In this document: piece by piece, positions 59,301 through 64,000 of the stretch
Layout: every line of letters starts with the position of its first letter
Position numbering within the stretch: position 1 is the first letter of the stretch
Assembly (NCBI RefSeq): GCF_000980815.1
Contig: NZ_CP011311.1
Coordinates: forward strand, 186,001-250,000
DNA: 64,000 nucleotides
Origin: Corynebacterium camporealensis
GTDB lineage: Bacteria; Actinomycetota; Actinomycetes; Mycobacteriales; Mycobacteriaceae
Direction: 5' to 3'
The notes under the pieces: model-generated
What the model was told of the DNA's origin: nothing
Database searches by the model: none
What the model saw: only the letters and a program-made list of their open reading frames with translations
Translations under genes and position numbers: made by a program

Positions 59301-62300
59301 CAGGCAGTGCTGCGCCAGTGGTGTTGGTGTGTGCTTGCAGCAGGGATGGCGGCAGGTGGAAGGAGTAGCGAGCGCGACCGAATGGGGGCTCCTCAGAAAC
59401 GGAGTCTTCCTCGATGACGGGCATCTCGGTGATTTCATCGCCTTGTTCGGCAGTAGAGCCGACACCGGCCAGGCCAGACAGCAGGGTAAAGACTGCATCC
59501 GGGAGGCGCTCGTCGGAGACGACCGGGCTGCCGCCGGTGGCGACATCGGAGGGAAGTTCCAGCGGAATGGTGACTTCGCGGACGTAGAAAGGACGCTGCT
59601 CAGCAGGGAGGTGATCCCAGTAGGAATCGGCGTTGATGACAATTTCCCAGTCGCCGTTGTCGTCCTGACGCAGCTCGTAAGCGTCGTCATCCATGGCGTA
59701 TGCCGGGTTGGCCATCAGGTGGCCGTGCCAGAGCAGGGTAGGAGCCTTACGGATAAACGCTGCGGCATCTTCGGCAGCGGTCAGGCGGGAGAAGACGTCG
59801 AGTTCTTCAACACCGGCGGACTGCAGTGACTCCGTCGCCGCGGACTCGAAGCGAGCGAGAAGTTCAGCGACCGGCTCATTCTTCTTAGTGATACCCGCAA
59901 CGGCGACAGGGCCAGGGATGATGCGGACTTCGTCGGCGTCGTAACGCTCGTCCTGAGCTTGCCACAGGGTGTCCTTGCCGAACCAGGATTTGAGGTCACC
60001 ATCAATAGCCGGCACCCACGGCATTGGCTTGACGTGCTTATAGTGCAGGGAAATCCACCACGCGGCATCGCGCGGGGAAACGGTGATTTCTTCGGCCTGC
60101 GGGTAGGCAGCCAGGAGCTTCTCGGCAGCAGCCGGGGCATCGGCGACCTCGTCAATGGAGGCAAAGAGAGTCTCAATTTCACCGTGGTCGGCATCGTTAA
60201 GACGGGCCTCAATGCGGTGCAGAAGATCGAAGAAACGGTCATCCCAGGTCGGATCCACGAATGGGTGCGCGAGCTTCACAAAGCGCTTAACCCACTGTGC
60301 GTAGGTCATCTCTTCGACATCGCCGAAGTAAGGCTTCGAGGTCTTGTTGAGTGCCTCGATGATTTCATCGCGGCGGGCTGCGTACTCACTCGGCGGGGTA
60401 GCAGTAATCAGGCGGGACGCGGCGGCGAAAGAGTTGTCGATGTCGTGGATATCGGCAAGCAAGTGCGACTGGGAGGAAGCCACACCACCAGCACCGGTAC
60501 CGCGGCCGACCCAACCGCCGTTATCGTCCGGGGAGACACCCGGGGTGTTAACCAGCAGTTCCTTGACCGAATCGGTGGCCTTGGCTTCCTTGGTGGCCAT
60601 CGCTACGGTGCCAATGAACACCGAATCCACCGGCATCGCTGGCAGGCCGTAGCCCTCAGACCAGGAACCGGTCAGGTACGACGCGGCGCGCTCCGGGGTG
60701 GAAATACCGCCACCGACAGCCAAAATCACATTCTCATGCGCGCGAATCTCAGCGTAGGTCGCGCGCAGCATGTCATCGAGGTTCACCCACGAGTGGTGAC
60801 CACCGGCATGGCCGTCTTCGACCTGCATGATGATGGACTCATTCGGATACGCTGCCGCAATAGCGAGCACGCTGCGAATCTGCTCGGCAGTACCGGGCTT
60901 GAAGGACAGGTACGGGAAGCCATCGGCATGCAGACGCTCAATGAGCTCACCTGCTTCGTCGACCTCCGGGATACCTGCGGAAATACACACACCATTAAAC
61001 GGTGCACCAGCCGCACGAGCCTTGGGCACAATGCGGGTCTGGCCAAACTGCAGGTTCCACAGGAAGCGGTCGAAGAACATCGTGTTGAACTGCGCAGTAC
61101 GGCCTGGCAGCAGGTGCTTTTCCAGTACCTCACGATGGTGGCTAAAGACCTCTTCGGAATACATACCGCCACCGGCCATCTCAGTCCAGTGACCAGCATT
61201 AGCAGCCGCGGCGACAATCTCACCATCGGCAGAAGTCGGCGTCATGCCACCGAGCATGATGGGCGACAGGCCAGTGAGATCCGAAAAACGAGTCTGGGTG
61301 TAGGTCTTACCATCGGGCAGGCGAATCAGGCGCGGTGCGAAATCCTTGTAGTCGGTTGCCTCAGCCAGCTGCACGCCAGGTGTTGCCAGTGCATCGCGGG
61401 CACCGACGCTGGAAGCATCCACCATGCGTGCACCAGTGCCGGCCACCAGTGGCGCGGTCAACTTGCCCAACGCGGCATCTAAGCTCACGAAATCCGTGCA
61501 TCCGGCTTCCACGGCATCGGCAATAGCCTGCGGCCAATCATGCACCTCCACCAAGATGGCAGTGCCTTGCGATGCCGCAACCTCCTCATCCACACCACAC
61601 TGCCGTGCGAGCTCAACAGTGCGCTCAGCTGCGGAGGTCAGTACCGAGTTGTGGAAAGGCAGTGCCACAGGCAAGTAATCAAAGCGCGGCGACAGCACGT
61701 CACCACCGCGCACACCGGCATCGAGTGCTTCATTTTCCGTGGAAGCTGCAGCATCCAGCGCGGCTTCCACCTTGGCGAGGTCGTCCGGACGGCCAGAAAC
61801 CACTACGTGCTGCGGACCATTAATCACCGCAACCGCTGCCGTTCCGGTCAGCGCCGATTCCACGAATTCACGGGAGAGTCCACGCACCGACAGCATGTGG
61901 CTGCGGGTATCAGTACCCCACTCCGCGGTAGCCGCAGTACCCATCAGCACTGCCAGCGTCAGCGCCGTTTCCGGCTCCGATGCCGCCAACACACCCAGGC
62001 TGCCCTGCGAATGACCCAGCGCCGATGCCGGCACCAAACCCAACGACGACAGGTGCTCAGCGGCCAAAATCTGGCCCAGCACAATGCCCGGAATGCTCAC
62101 TGCAGGCAGCGCATCAATCGCGGCAGGGGAGTAGCTCGACTCGCCCACACCAGATTCGACTAGTTCCAGCAGACGCTCCACAGCACCCGGGCAGGTCGAC
62201 GCAATGACACGCGCTGCCGGTCCAGTGGCTTCTTGCACGCCCTCAATAAGCTCCCGTGCCCGCTGCGCGGTAACAGGGTCTTGTCCAGCCTGGGCCAGGG

Positions 62301-62376
62301 TGTCCTGCCAGGCAGAAGCCTGCCCGGCAAACAACAAGGCGGGCTGGGGCATGGAAAGAATCGGAGTCAAAGACAT
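53320..62376 (-). CDS. fas: Type I fatty acid synthase
   Basis: Multidomain synthase that makes C16/C18 acyl-CoA from acetyl- and malonyl-CoA and supplies the mycolate pathway. 3018 residues; domain order from the sequence: acetyltransferase (about 1-310; GHSQG at 121-125), enoyl reductase (about 350-800; GGMTPTSADGE near 374), dehydratase of MaoC type (about 1165-1290; DYNPIHTS near 1182), malonyl/palmitoyl transferase (GHSLGEYTAL near 1386), Ala/Glu/Pro-rich linker (about 1660-1730), ACP (GVSSRRNQLLMD near 1755), ketoreductase (ALVTGAAPGSIATA near 2070), ketosynthase (Cys2663 in PIGACATAAVS; later HDTSTNANDPNESE and LTGHSKAGAALF). No phosphopantetheinyl transferase domain. Which of the two corynebacterial synthases (fasA or fasB) it represents cannot be settled. 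AGAGGG precedes the ATG. Confidence 0.97.
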   Translation of the reverse strand: MSLTPILSMPQPALLFAGQASAWQDTLAQAGQDPVTAQRARELIEGVQEATGPAARVIASTCPGAVERLLELVESGVGESSYSPAAIDALPAVSIPGIVLGQILAAEHLSSLGLVPASALGHSQGSLGVLAASEPETALTLAVLMGTAATAEWGTDTRSHMLSVRGLSREFVESALTGTAAVAVINGPQHVVVSGRPDDLAKVEAALDAAASTENEALDAGVRGGDVLSPRFDYLPVALPFHNSVLTSAAERTVELARQCGVDEEVAASQGTAILVEVHDWPQAIADAVEAGCTDFVSLDAALGKLTAPLVAGTGARMVDASSVGARDALATPGVQLAEATDYKDFAPRLIRLPDGKTYTQTRFSDLTGLSPIMLGGMTPTSADGEIVAAAANAGHWTEMAGGGMYSEEVFSHHREVLEKHLLPGRTAQFNTMFFDRFLWNLQFGQTRIVPKARAAGAPFNGVCISAGIPEVDEAGELIERLHADGFPYLSFKPGTAEQIRSVLAIAAAYPNESIIMQVEDGHAGGHHSWVNLDDMLRATYAEIRAHENVILAVGGGISTPERAASYLTGSWSEGYGLPAMPVDSVFIGTVAMATKEAKATDSVKELLVNTPGVSPDDNGGWVGRGTGAGGVASSQSHLLADIHDIDNSFAAASRLITATPPSEYAARRDEIIEALNKTSKPYFGDVEEMTYAQWVKRFVKLAHPFVDPTWDDRFFDLLHRIEARLNDADHGEIETLFASIDEVADAPAAAEKLLAAYPQAEEITVSPRDAAWWISLHYKHVKPMPWVPAIDGDLKSWFGKDTLWQAQDERYDADEVRIIPGPVAVAGITKKNEPVAELLARFESAATESLQSAGVEELDVFSRLTAAEDAAAFIRKAPTLLWHGHLMANPAYAMDDDAYELRQDDNGDWEIVINADSYWDHLPAEQRPFYVREVTIPLELPSDVATGGSPVVSDERLPDAVFTLLSGLAGVGSTAEQGDEITEMPVIEEDSVSEEPPFGRARYSFHLPPSLLQAHTNTTGAALPASDDAVIGTPDVLVGPCWPAIYTALGSGLLEDGFPVIEGLLNAVHLDHVIDLRVPLHSLATGQRINVVSQCSAIDESASGRIVTVELELTDTDGNLVATQMQRFAIRGRQSGTNAPAPAPEWGGGLESSAGVETTPRSFVDRAVVTAPADMTPFAIVSGDYNPIHTSTNAAQLVNLEAPLVHGMWLSATAQHLAARHGEVTGWTYSMYGMVQLNDDVEITVERTARVGIRAGLEVTCRIDGEVVSRGQALVAQPRTAYIYPGQGIQSEGMGQGDRNSSAAARAVWRRADEHTRNNLGFSIQRVIDDNPTTLNVRGTTFRHPEGVLHLTQFTQVALAVVAYAQTERLREANALGEGAFYAGHSLGEYTALASLANIFDLEGVIDIVFSRGSAMGELVERDADGNSNYAMAALRPNMIGVSGDEVDAYVAQVSERTGEFLEIVNYNIRGQQYSVAGTKAGIRALVDDATSTTPRAAIMVPGIDVPFHSSVLRDGVPAFADKLDELLPNELDLDALVGRYIPNLVAQPFELTQDFVDTVAPLAPSGKLDNLDASSLEPQQLARLLLIELLSWQFASPVRWIETQELLFDRVDQLIEVGLASAPTLTNLATRSLDVAGVTGIDVYNVERDQDQVMLNDAVPAPAAEEPEAAAPTDEAEAEASADSAPAEASAPAESSAPQEAAPAPSAPAASGGAAPELPFGADDAIMVLFAFHNKLRVDQILDGDTVEELTNGVSSRRNQLLMDMSSEIGVPAIDGAADADVATLRGQVATAAPGYSPFGPVLSEALTARLRQLFGAAGLKPTAVGDRVTGTWGLPASWTPHVEAEILLGTRTEDSARGGELNSLPTSASSAADANGIIDAAVEAVAAAQGVSVSRDAGSGGGGGAVVDSAALDAFAETVTGENGVLASTAREVLAKLGHVDVPEPADNSGAEYAEVLTTIEGELGSNWQDLVRPNFDAKRAVLFDDRWASAREELARLALGSDEAPKRNGTTDQCEDVSSLLNRFRGTGETVAKQARWWAQQTDNPLLAEIAAVAEEAPSGDWADEVALVTGAAPGSIATAIVEALLAGGATVIMTASRVDQRRKEFARKLYAEHATAGAALWLVPTNLSSYRDIDSLLDWIGTEQKTSVGTEVKVTKPALTPTLAFPFAAPGVSGSLADAGAPAENQARLLLWSLERTIAGLSALAQESASATRCHVVVPGSPNRGMFGGDGAYGEAKAALDAVIAKWGSEAGWPAGVTLAHPRIGWVAGTHLMGGNDVLVPAAEKAGIHVWTPEEITSELLDLATAESREKASAAPLDADLTGGLENIDLRTLDPEVSTETSAEVPATIAALPNPARVVQPSEVEVGNISTDLEDMIVIAGLGEVSSWGSGRTRFEAEYGMQRDGRPELSAAGVLELAWMTGLVQWSEDPRPGWYDAEGTEIAEEEIYDRFRDEVIARAGIRQLTDKYHLVDQGSIDLTEVYLDRDVSFAVDSEATARDIQAADPEFTRLSEEDGEWQVTRLQGATARIPRKATLSRTVAAQMPDDFDAARWGIPEHMLSSLDRMAVWNLATAVDAFIQAGFSPAELLQAVHPGQVASTQGTGIGGMESLHKVFVSRLLGEDRPSDILQEALPNVIAAHTMQSLVGGYGSMIHPIGACATAAVSIEEAVDKIALGKADVVVAGGIDDVQVESLTGFGDMNATAETAAMTEQGIDDRFISRANDRRRGGFLEGEGGGTAILVRGSLAAEMGLPVLAVVAHAASYADGAHTSIPAPGLGALGAGRGRENSRLARSLRGLGLTPNDVTVLSKHDTSTNANDPNESELHSLLWPAVGRDEDKPMFVISQKTLTGHSKAGAALFQTGGIIDVFRTGKLPANASLDCVDPLIEPKAKNLVWLRSPLDIAAHGHQVKAAALTSLGFGHVSALLVYAHPGVFAAAVAQQRGAKAAMQWQEQANARLADGHARFEAGMLGRAPLFETIESRRLPAGDDAKKAEIALLLDDDARLGADGTYPA

Positions 62377-62414
62377 GGTCCCTCTTTGCAGTAGGCAACA
62401 AATTCACACAGTTA

Positions 62415-62435
62415 GTTTGATCGCGCTAATCAAAC
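62415..62435. promoter_or_regulatory. fas upstream palindrome 1
   Basis: GTTTGAT (62415-62421) and ATCAAAC (62429-62435), 7 bp perfect with 7 bases between, 40-60 bases before the fas start codon. Operator candidate for a fatty-acid regulator such as FasR. Confidence 0.5.
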
Positions 62436-62436
62436 C

Positions 62437-62456
62437 GGGTTACGACACCGTAACCC
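62437..62456. promoter_or_regulatory. fas upstream palindrome 2
   Basis: GGGTTAC (62437-62443) and GTAACCC (62450-62456), 7 bp perfect with 6 bases between, directly adjacent to palindrome 1. The sequences differ, so two regulators may be involved. Confidence 0.5.
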
Positions 62457-62729
62457 ACGCAACACGAAAAAGCCGCGCAACTCGCTCGAAATGTGAGGTT
62501 TTTCTCACGTTAGCGATTGATACTAGCCACTACGCCCCATATCCGCACAATTTTTGCCAAAACCACGCACAAAAGCCCAGCTCAACTACACATTTCATTT
62601 AAAAGATGCGAGGTTGCCTACCCCGTGTCATACTGTCACTGCGAATGCGACGGCGTGTGTGTCCGAGGTCCTCCCCCGGAAGTTCGGACCCCCGTCGTAT
62701 TCGCCCGTTTTAGGGCAATAACAACGGGC

Positions 62730-62785
62730 TATAGCTCAAAATGTGTTGTTTTACGGCGTGTCGTCGTATAGCTCAAAATGTGTTG
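62730..62785 (+). repeat. 19-bp direct repeat at the IS end
   Basis: Two identical 19-mers, TATAGCTCAAAATGTGTTG, at 62730-62748 and 62767-62785, 37 bp apart. They probably are terminal or subterminal transposase-binding sites. The GCCCGTT/AACGGGC stem (62703-62709, 62723-62729) lies just outside. Confidence 0.7.
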
Positions 62786-62792
62786 GTGGGGT

Positions 62793-64000
62793 TTAGCGCA
62801 TCTGCCCTTTCCTGATTCCCATAGAGTGGTTGTAGGCACTGTCTATGGCGGTGTCTAGGGTTGCTGGACGGCCGTCGTCATGGCCGTTAGCGGCTCGTTT
62901 TTCCTGGTTGGCAAGGGCTTGTGCTTTGGTCAGTGCGTCTTTGCCCCAGTTTTGCTGCCTGGCGATTTCTACCGGATCGTCAGGCAGCTGTGTATGTAGG
63001 TACAGCCACCAGTCGCAGGCTAGGCGTTGGTGTTCTTGGCTTAGGCCTCTGTGGTCGTACAACAGCTTTTTCAACGGCGAGTTAATCCCGCCTTCCAAAC
63101 TGTTGGTGGTGCGTTTGAGGGCTGTCTCGTTGTCCTGGTGGGGTTGCTGGTGTGATTCGGTGATGAACAGGAAGAGGTTGTCGTTGTTGACCAGCTTTTC
63201 CAGCAGGTTGTAGGCCGTGCGGTGTCGGTAGTGGGTGTACCACCACTTTTTGTTTTTGCGTTTGGATTTTGGGATTTGTTCAAACGGAACGTCTTTGACG
63301 TAGGTGCGTTCTTTGAGCTTATTGCCAAACAGGTAGTTGAATTTGTGGAGTTTGAGCACCCAGTCTGCTGCTTGTTTTCGGTGCGTACTTTCAGCAGGTC
63401 AAGGCCTAGTCGTCGTAGTGCTTTACCCATCGGGGTTTTGAGGTTTACGTCCGGTTGCTTCGGTGATGTTGCGCTGAACATGGACCAGGCAGCGTTGGAC
63501 TTTTGTATCGGACCATTGGGTGGTGATGGCTTTGAGTGCGCCGTTGTGGCCGTCGACGGTGGCGATATCTGCCGGGGCCATGGTGTCGAGTAGTCGGCCG
63601 TAGGACCATTCTGATTCGGTGTGGCACCAAAACCAGTTGATGACGTGGTTGATATCGGATGCCACTAGCAGGCACGAGGAGTTGATGTAGGTGCCGTCGA
63701 GGAAGATTTGTGTGTAGACGCGGTGGGGATCAACTGGTCTAGGTGGTTGCACTAGCCAGAACGTGGTGAATTTCCGTTTTAGCGTTGATGTGCTGGTGTT
63801 ATGTGTTGCTGCGGTATCAGCAAGAGAGCGGCCGGTGGTTAGCCAGCTAATGAAGATGCGGAACCACTTAGCGTATTCAGCTTGCTCGTTGGAGCGGACG
63901 AAAGAAAAGCCACAGTGTGTACAGCGCCAGCGTTGACGATTGCTGCTGGTCCTGCCGTGTTTATTGCACCGACTGTGGCACATCGGGCATGAGGGATGAT
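62793..64000 (-). pseudogene. IS1249-like transposase (IS256 family), broken by two compensating indels and cut by the window edge
   Basis: The N-terminal zinc ribbon (HPSCPMCHSRCNKHGRTSSN...WRCTHCGFSF) starts beyond 64000. The body has RIFISWLTTGRSLADTA, DGTYINSSCLLVASD with a catalytic Asp, and VDGHNGALKAI; the end has NSLEGGINSPLKKLLYDHRGLSQEHQRLACDWWLYLH, the DDE-type C-terminus. A +1 insertion in the AAAA of CCTCAAAACC (near 63435-63440) leads to a stop at 63423; about 70 bases later a -1 deletion (near 63365-63370) restores the original frame. So both indels lie in a small part and the rest is intact. Inactive, or the site of sequencing errors. Confidence 0.8.

Larger units (their letters stand above)
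62377..62792. other. fas promoter region and IS-linked sequence
   Basis: 416 bases. Nearest fas lie two palindromes (62415-62435 and 62437-62456). Beyond about 62590 the base composition changes and a GTCCGA/TCGGAC stem and the 19-bp IS repeats appear. No ORF with coding character. Confidence 0.55.
62730..64000 (-). mobile_element. IS1249-like insertion sequence, left part, extends beyond the window
   Basis: Contains a broken transposase and, at its inner end, two direct copies of TATAGCTCAAAATGTGTTG (62730-62748 and 62767-62785). The element end is near the first copy but cannot be fixed because the other end is outside the window. It lies upstream of fas, in an otherwise conserved region. 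Confidence 0.65.

Overview
The window comes from the chromosome of a mycolic-acid actinobacterium, almost certainly a Corynebacterium. The evidence is a 3018-residue type I fatty acid synthase, an antigen-85-type mycolyltransferase, a mycothiol-dependent formaldehyde dehydrogenase, a fused RmlCD, RamB next to sdhCAB, a class III cyclase with membrane anchor, and a GC-rich code. Many genes show the layout TANNNT, then 6-8 bases, then the start codon, which suggests leaderless mRNAs. No database search was possible; identities rest on motifs, length, and synteny recalled from C. glutamicum and M. tuberculosis.

Layout. 1-2.8 kb: peptide ABC importer (permease cut by the window edge, plus its lipoprotein receptor). 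3-5.3 kb: alpha/beta hydrolase, Holin-X-like membrane protein, conserved actinobacterial protein. 5.3-13.2 kb: the actinobacterial 'helicase/secretion neighbourhood', with a HAD phosphatase, a CpaE-like ATPase, TadA/B/C, three small pilin-like proteins and a DEAD/DEAH helicase. 13.4-22.7 kb: cspA, a frameshifted small membrane gene, DedA, topA, DUF418, a lone AbiEi-type antitoxin, cyaB, and the DNA polymerase III delta-prime gene; the core genes recall M. tuberculosis Rv3662c-Rv3644c. 22.8-31 kb: tRNA-Thr, a P-loop kinase, crtB-crtI, an orphan antitoxin-like protein, an acyl-CoA ligase, a secreted GDSL hydrolase, and mycothiol-dependent formaldehyde detoxification (mscR plus a metallo-beta-lactamase-fold hydrolase).

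31-37.5 kb: dTDP-rhamnose genes (rmlB, rmlCD, rmlA), an M1 aminopeptidase, a mycolyltransferase, a 65-aa secreted protein, and a 36-aa amphipathic peptide that looks like a mycomembrane porin subunit. 37.6-45 kb: lpd, ramB, the complex regulatory region between ramB and sdh, and sdhCAB with a small membrane protein. 45-53.2 kb: DUF445, helical stress-like protein, DUF2516, a degenerate DeoC, LmeA-like protein, methyltransferase, DUF2505, murB, luxS, YihY and a small membrane protein. 53.3-62.4 kb: fatty acid synthase. 62.7-64 kb: end of an IS1249-like insertion sequence with a broken transposase.

Many of the genes serve the cell envelope: fatty acids for mycolates, dTDP-rhamnose for the arabinogalactan linker, mycolyl transfer, MurB and LmeA. 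The most interesting candidates are the 36-aa porin-like peptide beside a mycolyltransferase, a Shine-Dalgarno-sequestering hairpin with two exclusive folds ahead of the HAD gene, perfect DnaA boxes on the promoter of the CpaE/Tad operon, a 35-bp palindrome on the AbiEi gene, and the head-to-head leaderless murB promoter.
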